Shown in pieces: positions 1-6,031 of a stretch of DNA of 6,031 nt. The stretch comes from an uncultured Alphaproteobacteria bacterium (lineage in GTDB: Bacteria > Pseudomonadota > Alphaproteobacteria > UBA2136 > UBA6156), in assembly GCA_937928525.1 (NCBI GenBank), contig CALFWJ010000003.1, positions 1 through 6,031 of the forward strand. The letters run 5' to 3'. Under the pieces are notes generated by a model. The model saw nothing but the letters and a program-made list of their open reading frames with translations. It was not told where the DNA came from and searched no databases. Numbering within the stretch: position 1 is the stretch's first letter; each line of letters opens with the position of its first letter. Made by a program: the position numbers and the translations under genes.

Positions 1-1689
1 GATCTCCTGATTATTGGTGCTGGGCTCGCGGGCTTACGCGCGGCTTTTGAAGGCATTACCGCTGGTTTAAATACCGCTGTAGTGAGTAAAATTCATCCGT
101 TACGCTCGCACAGTTGTGCGGCGCAGGGTGGTGTGAACGCGGCCATTAACCCCGCTGACGACTGGCATGACCACGCCTACGACACAGTTAAGGGCGCTGA
201 CTTTATTGGGGATCAGGACTCGATTGACTTGATGTGCGCCGAAGCGCCGCAAGCAGTGCTTGACCTTGACGCCATGGGCTGCCCGTTTAGCCGCGAAGAT
301 GACGGAACGATTGCCCAGCGTGCGTTTGGTGGCCAGAACTTTCCGCGCACAGCTTACGCGGCTGACCGTACGGGGCACGCGATGCTTCACACTTTATGGG
401 AACAGTCAGTTAAGAACGGCGTGAGTGTGTATGACGAATATTATTTGATGAAAATTACCACGGCGAACGGCCGGACTTCGGGCGCGATTATTATGAACAT
501 TGCCACCGGTGAATTGGTACAAATTAACGCCAAAGCGGTGCTGATTGCCACGGGCGGTTTTGGCCGCTTGTTTGCCAGTAACACTAACGCCATGACCTGC
601 ACCGGTGACGGTGTGGCGCGGGCGATGCAAGCGGGTGCGCCAGCGGCTGACCTTGAGATGGTGCAGTTCCACCCGACGGGTTTGAAGTCTAGCGGTATTT
701 TGATTAGTGAGGGTGTGCGCGGTGAAGGTGCTTATCTGGTTGATAAGAACGGGAAGCGCTTTATGAGTAAGTATGCGCCGAACAAGCTGGAATTGGCTTC
801 GCGTGATGTTGTAAGCCGTGCTGAGATGACCGAAATTTTAGCAGGTAATGGCGAAGACGGGGCTATCTTTTTGGATGTGCGCCACTTGGGCCGCGAGATT
901 ATTTTGGAGCGGTTGCCACAAATTAGACAACTCTCGATTGATTTTGAAGGTGTTGACCCGATTGACGAGCCTATTCCTGTTAAGCCGACGTGTCACTACA
1001 CTATGGGTGGAATTCGAACCAATAAATACGGCCAAAGTATTGCCCTGACCGGATTATTTGCTGCGGGTGAATCGGCTTGTGTGTCGGTGCATGGTGCCAA
1101 CCGTTTGGGCGCCAACAGCTTGCTTGAGACCATTGTTTTTGGAAAAATTACAGGTAAGGAAATGGTGCGCTTTGTGAAAGAAGAGGGTGCGGCACGGCCT
1201 GCATCTAGCCCTGAAGACTTACGTGAGTGCCAACAAAAAGTAACCGAACTTAAGGCGCGACCAAGTGCAGGCGCGACCAAGCAAGCAGATATTCACCGTG
1301 AATTGACCGATAGCGCCAACGAGAATTGCAGCGTCTTCCGGGATGAAAAACGGTTGGCTAAAGCATGGGCCAGCGTGGTGAAAGCCAAAGCTGATTATGC
1401 CAAAATGGCGATTGATGACAAATCGGATGCCTTCAACACTGACCTTGTGACCGCGCTAGAGTTAGAAAGCCTGATTATTATGGGCGAAGCCACGGTGCGC
1501 ACCGCCATGGAGCGCAAAGAAAGCCGCGGGGCACACACCCGTGAGGAATTCCCGGACCGTGACGACGAGAACTGGATGGTGCATATTACCGCCCATTGGG
1601 ATAATGAAAAGGGTGAAGTCACCCTTGGCCGCGACCCTGTACGGACAGTGGCGAATGCTAAATATGCGCCGGTTGAGCGGAAATACTAA
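1..1689 (+). CDS. sdhA: Succinate dehydrogenase flavoprotein subunit SdhA (5' partial)
   Basis: Flavoprotein subunit of succinate dehydrogenase (complex II), which oxidises succinate to fumarate with covalently bound FAD on the cytoplasmic face of the inner membrane. The frame is open from base 1, giving 562 visible residues. The first ones, DLLIIGAGLAGLRAA, form the Rossmann GxGxxG FAD fold, so probably only about 5-20 residues are missing; the GTG at 82 is internal. Visible motifs are RSHSCAAQGG with the FAD-linking His at visible residue 37, FHPTG (His224), ASRDVV (Arg268), HYTMGG (His332), HGANRLG (Arg368) and the C-terminal FPDRDDENW. The His224-Arg268 spacing equals that of E. coli His242-Arg286 as I recall it. 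Two surface loops are shorter than in E. coli or mitochondrial-type SdhA. No sdhB follows; the next gene is a kinase 40 bases on. Fumarate reductase is a possible alternative because the families are homologous. Identification as the Sdh/Frd flavoprotein is very secure. Confidence 0.95.
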   Translation, partial: DLLIIGAGLAGLRAAFEGITAGLNTAVVSKIHPLRSHSCAAQGGVNAAINPADDWHDHAYDTVKGADFIGDQDSIDLMCAEAPQAVLDLDAMGCPFSREDDGTIAQRAFGGQNFPRTAYAADRTGHAMLHTLWEQSVKNGVSVYDEYYLMKITTANGRTSGAIIMNIATGELVQINAKAVLIATGGFGRLFASNTNAMTCTGDGVARAMQAGAPAADLEMVQFHPTGLKSSGILISEGVRGEGAYLVDKNGKRFMSKYAPNKLELASRDVVSRAEMTEILAGNGEDGAIFLDVRHLGREIILERLPQIRQLSIDFEGVDPIDEPIPVKPTCHYTMGGIRTNKYGQSIALTGLFAAGESACVSVHGANRLGANSLLETIVFGKITGKEMVRFVKEEGAARPASSPEDLRECQQKVTELKARPSAGATKQADIHRELTDSANENCSVFRDEKRLAKAWASVVKAKADYAKMAIDDKSDAFNTDLVTALELESLIIMGEATVRTAMERKESRGAHTREEFPDRDDENWMVHITAHWDNEKGEVTLGRDPVRTVANAKYAPVERKY

Positions 1690-1729
1690 ACATGCGGCGA
1701 CGCTCGTTAACAATAAAATTTTGGCGCAC

Positions 1730-2665
1730 ATGAAAATTTCAATTCTTGGCAATGCGGTGGTAGATGGTTTTGCCCGTGTGGGCGAAGACGTTTTACGCCA
1801 ACATAAACTAGAGAAACGTGGCTATAACAAGCTTTCCGCACCGCAATTTTTTGCGCTGTGCGCGGATGTGGAAGTTGAAACTTACTCGGCCGGTGGTACA
1901 GCTGCTAACGTGGCGCACACGCTAGGGCAGTTGGGAATAGACGTCACTTTTATGGGGCGTTTTGGCGCTGATGCTGCGGGGCAGGTTTTCTTTGATGAAT
2001 TGGTTGACGCGGGTGTGGCCACGCAAGCGCCTGATGCGTCGGCCAAGACCATGGAAGTTTTTGTACTCATTACCCCCGATGGCCAACGTACACTGGTCAC
2101 CCTTGGTACCACCGCACCAATGAACGAAACTTGGGTGCGCAGCGACGATATTAAAAATTCTGACTGGTTGTTGGTTGAAGGCTATGTGCTGTCGGGTCAA
2201 ATTTCTGCGGCGACTTACGCTATGCAAATTGCCCGAGATAACGGCGTTAAAATTGCACTGAGTTTGGCGAGTGAATCAGTTTTGACAGTTGCAGCCCCTG
2301 CTCTGGCTGATATTTTAACCGATGGCGTTGACCTTGTTATTGGCGATACTACCGAAACAGCCGCCCTAACGACCTTACTGAATAAGTTCCATGCAGCGCA
2401 AACTGCATTTAATAAAACGGCGCGCGTGACCACCCATAGTGGTGATGGCGCGACCTTCTATGCTGCTGATGGTGCACCTACTTTTATTGCGACGCAAAAA
2501 ATTGAAACACCCGTTGATGTGACAGGTGCGGGCGATGCTTTTGCCGCTGGATTTTTAGCACAATTTATGGCAGGGGAGAGTGTGGCAGATGCGTTAACAG
2601 TAGGACACAAATTAGCGGCAAATGTTATTATGCAAATTGGTGGACGAATAAAGGATATAGCTTAA
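1730..2665 (+). CDS. PfkB-family carbohydrate/nucleoside kinase, adenosine-kinase-like
   Basis: A 311-residue ribokinase/PfkB-fold cytoplasmic kinase that transfers phosphate from ATP to a sugar or nucleoside hydroxyl. The N-terminal ILGNAVVDG and the YSAGGTAANVAHTLGQLG segment (residues 52-69) match the first PfkB signature. DVTGAGDAFAAGF (residues 263-275) is the second, with the anion-hole GAG and catalytic Asp269. The N-terminal layout resembles adenosine-kinase-like members, but substrate cannot be fixed from sequence. The usual NxxE motif reads DTTE (Asp206-Glu209). The reading frame stays open upstream to an ATG at 1541, but that stretch lies inside sdhA and encodes nothing family-like. 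The ATG at 1730 starts exactly at the conserved first beta strand. No strong Shine-Dalgarno precedes it, so expression may depend on read-through from sdhA. Its TAA overlaps the lspA ATG by one base. Confidence 0.88.
   Translation: MKISILGNAVVDGFARVGEDVLRQHKLEKRGYNKLSAPQFFALCADVEVETYSAGGTAANVAHTLGQLGIDVTFMGRFGADAAGQVFFDELVDAGVATQAPDASAKTMEVFVLITPDGQRTLVTLGTTAPMNETWVRSDDIKNSDWLLVEGYVLSGQISAATYAMQIARDNGVKIALSLASESVLTVAAPALADILTDGVDLVIGDTTETAALTTLLNKFHAAQTAFNKTARVTTHSGDGATFYAADGAPTFIATQKIETPVDVTGAGDAFAAGFLAQFMAGESVADALTVGHKLAANVIMQIGGRIKDIA
2651..2655 (+). promoter_or_regulatory. Ribosome binding site of lspA inside the kinase gene
   Basis: AAGGA lies nine bases before the lspA ATG at 2665, within the last codons of the upstream kinase gene. 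With the one-base TAATG overlap it supports this start and suggests translational coupling between the two genes. Confidence 0.7.
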
Positions 2666-3159
2666 TGAGTGGGTTTTTTGGACGACGGGCGCTAGGCTTC
2701 TCGGTACTATTTTTAGTGGTGGTGATTGACCAAATAAGTAAGCATTTTATGCTCACCAGTGGTATTGAATTGCCGCAACCATTACTTGACCCTATTTTAT
2801 CGCTCACGTTGGCCTGGAACCCGGGAATGTCGTTTAGCTTTTTGGCGAACTTTACTTATTCTCGTGAGGTTTTGAGTATTGTGGCTATTTTAGCCAGCCT
2901 TGTGTTTATTGTATGGATGGGTCAAAAAGATGCGCCGCGCCCCAGTTTGCACCAATGGGCGCTAGGAATGCTGACGGGCGGTGCCATTGGTAACGTGATT
3001 GACCGTTTTATGCACGGTGCAGTGGTCGATTTCTTCCATTTTCATTGGCATGATGCGACGATTTTTATTTTTAATGGAGCGGATACGTTTATCTCTTTTG
3101 GGGTTGCGTTATTGTTCTTTGAGAGTATGCTGGAGCGGCGCGCTGAGCGGCGCTCGTAA
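2665..3159 (+). CDS. lspA: Lipoprotein signal peptidase (signal peptidase II)
   Basis: Inner-membrane aspartyl protease that cleaves the signal peptide of prolipoproteins just before the lipidated cysteine, after Lgt has acted. The protein is 164 residues, the normal family size, with four hydrophobic segments near residues 10-26, 68-86, 97-114 and 134-153. Conserved blocks are all present: DQISK (Asp22), WNPGMSFSFL (51-60), GGAIGNVIDR (catalytic Asp113), VVDFF (120-124) and FNGADTFI (catalytic Asp140). The C-terminus is short and Arg-rich (ERRAERRS). The start is supported by the AAGGA site and the TAATG overlap with the preceding kinase. The next gene encodes a lipoprotein that should be a substrate. 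lspA usually lies after ileS in proteobacteria; here a kinase gene takes that place. The assignment is close to certain. Confidence 0.97.
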   Translation: MSGFFGRRALGFSVLFLVVVIDQISKHFMLTSGIELPQPLLDPILSLTLAWNPGMSFSFLANFTYSREVLSIVAILASLVFIVWMGQKDAPRPSLHQWALGMLTGGAIGNVIDRFMHGAVVDFFHFHWHDATIFIFNGADTFISFGVALLFFESMLERRAERRS

Positions 3160-3177
3160 ACAAAAAGGATTATAAAC

Positions 3178-3558
3178 ATGCGTCATATTTTTGGATTATT
3201 TTTAATAACACTTATGCTCACAGGTTGTTTTGGTGGCAAACGCGCGCCAGACGAAACCCGTGTTGTATCGGGCCCGCAACTTATTTTACCGCCGCAATAT
3301 GGTTTAGTGCCGCCCCAAAAAGGCGGGCTAGCCACACCAGCTGAACGTGCCGCTGATGATCAAGTAAATGCCGCGCAAGAAGCTTTGCTTGGAGGCGCAA
3401 TTCCTCAAGCTGCCACAACAACTGAAGAGGCAAATTGGCTGTTGGGTGACCAACAAGTTGACCCAAGTATTCGGGAAAAATTAGTGGTAGATGAGGCAGT
3501 AGCAGAAGAAACAGAAGCCAACAAAAGCTTTATGGATAAGTTGCTTGGAGATAGATAG
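3178..3558 (+). CDS. BamF/DUF3035-family outer-membrane lipoprotein
   Basis: A 126-residue small lipoprotein. It has a short signal peptide (residues 1-16) ending in the lipobox LTGC, with Cys17 as the lipidation site; Gly-Gly follow two residues later and no Asp at +2 argues for inner-membrane retention, so an outer-membrane location is inferred. The segment APDETRVVSGPQLILPPQYG (residues 23-42) matches my recollection of the DUF3035 family, a group largely confined to Alphaproteobacteria. One Caulobacter member is named BamF, an accessory of the beta-barrel assembly machine. The rest is low in structure, Ala/Glu-rich and ends in a basic-acidic tail (KSFMDKLLGDR). The ATG has an AAGGA site at 3165-3169, eight bases upstream. 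It is 18 bases after lspA, whose product should process it, and overlaps the next gene by one base. Family membership is fairly secure; the BamF role is by analogy. Confidence 0.85.
   Translation: MRHIFGLFLITLMLTGCFGGKRAPDETRVVSGPQLILPPQYGLVPPQKGGLATPAERAADDQVNAAQEALLGGAIPQAATTTEEANWLLGDQQVDPSIREKLVVDEAVAEETEANKSFMDKLLGDR
3547..3550 (+). promoter_or_regulatory. Ribosome binding site that fixes the GTG start of the M16 peptidase
   Basis: GGAG lies seven bases before the GTG at 3558, within the last codons of the lipoprotein gene. It supports GTG as the real start, since the next in-frame ATG (residue 45) would remove the membrane anchor and part of the peptidase domain. Confidence 0.65.
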
Positions 3559-4940
3559 TGCGCTGCATTTTAAAGTGTAAATTTTTAATAATCTTACTCG
3601 CCCTCGTTGGGGTTGGTTTGGTTTGGATATTTTGGTGTAATAACAAAGAAGATGGACGTAAATTGGAAACTTTTAGCTTAAGTAATGGTATGAATGTGGT
3701 GGTAATGCCTGATCATCGCTCTCCGGTTGTATTGCACAGCGTGTGGTATAAAGCAGGTAGCGTGGATGAGCCCACGGGTAAAACAGGCATTGCCCACATG
3801 CTTGAGCACATGATGTTTAAAGGCACGAAAAAAATTAAACCCGGTGAAATCAGTGAAATTGTGGCACGAAATGGCGGCCAAGATAACGCCTTTACCAGCC
3901 GTGATTACACAGCGTATTACCAAAAAGTGGCTAAGGATAAACTTCCGCTGATGATGGAGTTGGAATCTGATCGAATTGCCAACTTAACGCTTGCTGATAA
4001 AGACTTTCAGCCCGAGCGTGATGTGGTGCTGGAAGAGCGCCGTCAACGTACAGACGTTAAACCCATTAACCGATTTTTTGAAAAATTAGTCCACACGCAC
4101 TACCCTAACCACCCTTACGGTAACCCCATTATTGGTTGGCGCGAAGACATTGAAAACTACAAACTGCAAGACACACTAGATTGGTACGGTCAGCACTACG
4201 CACCCAACAACGCAACCATGATTTTAGCAGGTGATATTACCGCCAAAGAAGCCAAACCGTTGGTAGAAAAATACTATGGTAGCTTAGAAGTTAAACCAAC
4301 ACCCGAGCGTGGTAACTATACTGAAGCATTGCGCGGTGAGCCTGTTGTACTTAAGCATATCGACAAAGAAGTTCAAGTCCCTGTTTTTTATCGGCTATAT
4401 CGCGCACCGAGCGCCTTCCAGAACATAGGTGGTGGTGTAGAGCACACCGAAGATGCCATGGCGCTGGTTATGCTGGCTGAAATTTTTGGAAACTCTGAGA
4501 CGGGTATTTTATATGAAGCGTTGGTGAAAGATCAACAAATTGCGGATGCCGCTAATGCTGATTACGATGCCGTAAGTTTGGGTGAAGGTAGTATTGATAT
4601 TTTCATTCAGCCTAAGCCTGACGTAAAGCTAAGCACCATTGATACCGCTGTTGCCAAACAAATTGAAACCTTTATTGCTAACGGTGTAGATGCTGATGAT
4701 TTTGCCCGCGCCAAAACCAGCTTGCTGGCGGATGACGTTTACGCGCAAGATGACATCTTCCATAGTGTTTATCGATTAGGTTTATGGTTGATGGCTGGTG
4801 GTGACGTAAAAACTTACGATGACTGGAAACAAGAACTGACCGACCTTACACCCGCTGATGTTATTACTGTTGCCAAACGCTACTTCGATGTAAACCGTAG
4901 TACAACAGGCTTGTTGGCTGGCAACGAAGCACAATTTTAA
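3558..4940 (+). CDS. M16 family zinc metallopeptidase, membrane-anchored
   Basis: A 460-residue insulinase/pitrilysin-family peptidase related to the mitochondrial processing peptidase beta subunit. The inverted zinc motif is HMLEH (His80, Glu83, His84). The distal Glu ligand is supplied by the PERDVVLEERRQR segment, Glu159 or Glu160, at the expected distance of about 75 residues, so it should be catalytically competent. The second, M16C-like domain follows at about residues 195-380 (start near QDTLDWYGQHYAPNN, a conserved hallmark). Residues 9-26 are strongly hydrophobic after a basic N-terminus, which suggests a signal anchor with the catalytic part in the periplasm; Cys27 is not in a proper lipobox (IFWC). 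The GTG start overlaps the preceding TAG by one base (TAGTG). In many Alphaproteobacteria a second M16 gene follows directly; here the next feature is a tRNA. The natural substrate is unknown. Confidence 0.92.
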   Translation: MRCILKCKFLIILLALVGVGLVWIFWCNNKEDGRKLETFSLSNGMNVVVMPDHRSPVVLHSVWYKAGSVDEPTGKTGIAHMLEHMMFKGTKKIKPGEISEIVARNGGQDNAFTSRDYTAYYQKVAKDKLPLMMELESDRIANLTLADKDFQPERDVVLEERRQRTDVKPINRFFEKLVHTHYPNHPYGNPIIGWREDIENYKLQDTLDWYGQHYAPNNATMILAGDITAKEAKPLVEKYYGSLEVKPTPERGNYTEALRGEPVVLKHIDKEVQVPVFYRLYRAPSAFQNIGGGVEHTEDAMALVMLAEIFGNSETGILYEALVKDQQIADAANADYDAVSLGEGSIDIFIQPKPDVKLSTIDTAVAKQIETFIANGVDADDFARAKTSLLADDVYAQDDIFHSVYRLGLWLMAGGDVKTYDDWKQELTDLTPADVITVAKRYFDVNRSTTGLLAGNEAQF

Positions 4941-4983
4941 GTTGCGTAGCGCCCGCTTTTCTGGCACAAGAAAACTTAGTTAA

Positions 4984-5060
4984 GCACCCGTAGCTCAGCT
5001 GGATAGAGCGTCGCCCTCCGAAGGCGAAGGCCACAGGTTCGACTCCTGTCGGGTGCACCA
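4984..5060 (+). tRNA. tRNA-Arg (anticodon CCG), CCA encoded
   Basis: A complete 77-base cloverleaf. Acceptor arms GCACCCG (4984-4990) and CGGGTGC (5050-5056) pair perfectly, followed by discriminator A and encoded CCA. The D-stem is GCTC/GAGC, the anticodon stem TCGCC/GGCGA closes the loop CTCCGAA with CCG at 5018-5020, and the T-arm is ACAGG-TTCGACT-CCTGT. It reads CGG arginine codons. It starts 43 bases after the M16 stop with no clear promoter of its own in the gap, so it may be transcribed with the upstream genes or from a promoter inside the peptidase gene. No integrase or duplicated tRNA end is present downstream. Confidence 0.98.
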
Positions 5061-5141
5061 TTAAGTCTTCTCATTTTTGAATGCACGGCAACGTTTTTTA
5101 ATACGCATAGTTGGATTTTTGGAGAAGTAGAATTTAAAAAT

Positions 5142-5175
5142 AAAAAAGGCGACAGATAAATCTGCCGCCTTTTTT
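5142..5175. terminator. Bidirectional intrinsic terminator between tRNA-Arg and pncB
   Basis: The arms 5142-5157 and 5160-5175 are complementary over 16 positions with one A-C mismatch (5152/5165). The core GGCGACAGAT pairs with ATCTGCCGCC, flanked by six A on the left and six T on the right; the practical loop is TAAA. On the + strand the T tract continues to about 5180. On the - strand the A tract and further A-rich bases at 5136-5140 give a U tract. It can therefore end both the rightward tRNA transcript and the leftward pncB transcript, whose stop codon is only seven bases away. Confidence 0.9.
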
Positions 5176-5182
5176 GTTTTCG

Positions 5183-6031
5183 TTATACGCGGGCGATAAC
5201 TTGCCCGTTTGTTGTCATCTCCTGCCAAGCCAGATAGTGTTTGCGCTCTATGCCTACAGGGCAAGCGGCATGAGAGCCGTCAACCCGTTTGTAGTCTTCT
5301 GGCAAGCTTGCAAAGCCTTCTTCAAAGCGTTTACGTGCTTGATGAAGACTTTGGTATAGCTCTGGCGCAATAAGCTCTGGCCCTTTAAGCATCGACACAA
5401 TAGGTCTTTCTACCAAAGTGCCTTCAGGAAGGTGCTTTGGTTTAAAAGTGTCGAGCCGTTGTGAGGTAAGCTCTTGAGATAACGTAGAAAGTACATCTTC
5501 GTTCTCAATATAATCATCACGAGATGTGTGTGTTAAATCAACTTCCACATCAGCCAACAACATGCCAGCACTATCTCGGAAACGCCACCTATCCAGCACG
5601 CCTGGGCGTGAAGACTTTGCAGGTTCTTCCGAGTTTTTAATCATCCGAAGAGCTCTGCCATTAGGTGTTTGCGCATAACCTGATTTAGTAACGATTTCCG
5701 TGTTAACGGCAGGCTCGTATAAATCAGAATCTTTCCGACGCATTTCGCCACCAAATTGCAAATAACCGCCAATGCCCGAAGACACAAAAGGAGCCTTTTG
5801 AATTTGAACAAGCGACCACATATTCACTGCACGCAAGCCACCACTGAGAGAAATGCCCACTTGAGGATGACCCGTAGCCGTATCAAAATCAGAGTTAATC
5901 CCTTCTTCTTTAAGGCGTTTGGCACACCATTCTGCATTACGAGCCAAATCACCAGAATCAATGCGTAGCGTATAGTGCTGCGGATTAAATTCTTTGAGGA
6001 CAATAATAGCATCTTCAATGCCAACTTCAAC
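5183..6031 (-). CDS. pncB: Nicotinate phosphoribosyltransferase, divergent (5' partial)
   Basis: C-terminal 282 residues of a type II phosphoribosyltransferase of the nicotinate phosphoribosyltransferase family, which makes nicotinate mononucleotide from nicotinate and PRPP in the Preiss-Handler NAD salvage route (cytoplasmic). The frame is open to the right edge, so the start is outside the window; the in-frame TTG at 5947 is internal. Evidence is YTLRIDSGDLA (visible residues 20-30), the family PRPP-binding DSGD motif; GIGG at 86-89, the glycine loop; an Arg/Lys-rich SSRPGVLDRWRF block (140-151), matching the usual PG-KQVYR strand; and the C-terminal ARKRFEEGFASLPEDYKR plus ACPVGI (256-261), matching the family's LPEE-R-...-YPVG ending. 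The usual SGDLDE segment instead reads SGGLRA (63-68), and GIGGYLQ recalls nicotinamide phosphoribosyltransferase. It converges on the tRNA gene across a shared terminator. Family call is good; exact substrate is less certain. Confidence 0.82.
   Translation of the reverse strand, partial: VEVGIEDAIIVLKEFNPQHYTLRIDSGDLARNAEWCAKRLKEEGINSDFDTATGHPQVGISLSGGLRAVNMWSLVQIQKAPFVSSGIGGYLQFGGEMRRKDSDLYEPAVNTEIVTKSGYAQTPNGRALRMIKNSEEPAKSSRPGVLDRWRFRDSAGMLLADVEVDLTHTSRDDYIENEDVLSTLSQELTSQRLDTFKPKHLPEGTLVERPIVSMLKGPELIAPELYQSLHQARKRFEEGFASLPEDYKRVDGSHAACPVGIERKHYLAWQEMTTNGQVIARV

Noticed and set aside
1541..1729. In-frame upstream extension of the kinase from an ATG at 1541, fully overlapping the end of sdhA.
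   Set aside because: The extra 63 residues have no family similarity and lie antiphase in conserved SdhA C-terminal coding sequence; the PfkB fold starts at the ATG at 1730.
3133..3155. Direct repeat GAGCGGCGC (3133-3141 and 3145-3153) with some self-complementarity at the end of lspA, a possible terminator or regulatory repeat.
   Set aside because: It encodes the Arg-rich tail ERRAERRS, has no T tract after it, and the next gene follows closely with its own ribosome binding site.
4957..4974. Inverted repeat TTTTCT-ggcaca-AGAAAA between the M16 gene and the tRNA.
   Set aside because: Six A/T-rich pairs with a six-base loop make a weak stem and no U tract follows, so neither a terminator nor an operator can be supported.
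4941..4983. Possible promoter for tRNA-Arg (TTGCGT as a -35 box).
   Set aside because: No acceptable -10 box lies 16-18 bases downstream, and alternative boxes sit too close to the tRNA 5' end.
5040..5060. tRNA 3' end as an attachment site for an integrated element.
   Set aside because: No integrase, no second copy of the tRNA end, and the neighbour is a metabolic gene with ordinary composition.
5067..5127. Distant inverted arms CTTCTC (5067-5072) and GAGAAG (5122-5127) in the tRNA-pncB gap.
   Set aside because: Only six bases with a loop of about 49 bases; expected by chance and no sign of a small RNA.

Overview
The window looks like ordinary core chromosome of an alphaproteobacterium with intermediate base composition. 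The best lineage evidence is the run lspA, DUF3035/BamF-family lipoprotein, M16 zinc peptidase, a gene order I associate with Alphaproteobacteria. The tRNA-Arg(CCG) sequence also fits. No genus can be named from the sequence alone.

Layout, left to right. (1) Bases 1-1689, + strand: the succinate dehydrogenase flavoprotein gene sdhA, cut at its 5' end by the window edge. (2) Bases 1730-4940, + strand: a compact run of four genes, namely a PfkB/adenosine-kinase-like sugar or nucleoside kinase, lspA (signal peptidase II), a small BamF/DUF3035 lipoprotein, and an M16 peptidase with an N-terminal membrane anchor. Kinase-lspA and lipoprotein-peptidase overlap by one base each (TAATG and TAGTG); the lspA-lipoprotein gap is 18 bases and has a good ribosome binding site. 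(3) Bases 4984-5060, + strand: tRNA-Arg(CCG) with encoded CCA. (4) Bases 5142-5175: a near-perfect hairpin with A and T tracts on its two sides, a good bidirectional terminator. (5) Bases 5183-6031, - strand: the C-terminal two thirds or so of a divergent nicotinate phosphoribosyltransferase gene (pncB-like), whose start lies beyond the right edge.

How the genes fit together. LspA removes the signal peptide of prolipoproteins, and the next gene encodes exactly such a lipoprotein, probably an accessory of outer-membrane beta-barrel assembly. The M16 peptidase that follows has its catalytic domain predicted on the outer face of the inner membrane, so the block is an envelope-biogenesis cluster. 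The upstream kinase is joined to it by translational overlap rather than by obvious function. sdhA (TCA cycle and respiration) and pncB (NAD salvage) are metabolic neighbours with separate roles.

I found no mobile element, CRISPR array, toxin-antitoxin pair, phage gene or defence system, and no convincing undescribed system. The points most worth a second look are the short-loop SdhA that differs from the mitochondrial-type enzyme, the absence of sdhB and ileS where they might be expected, a solitary M16 peptidase lacking its usual tandem partner, an N-to-D change in the kinase NxxE motif, and a pncB product with altered motifs around the phosphoribosyl-binding loop.
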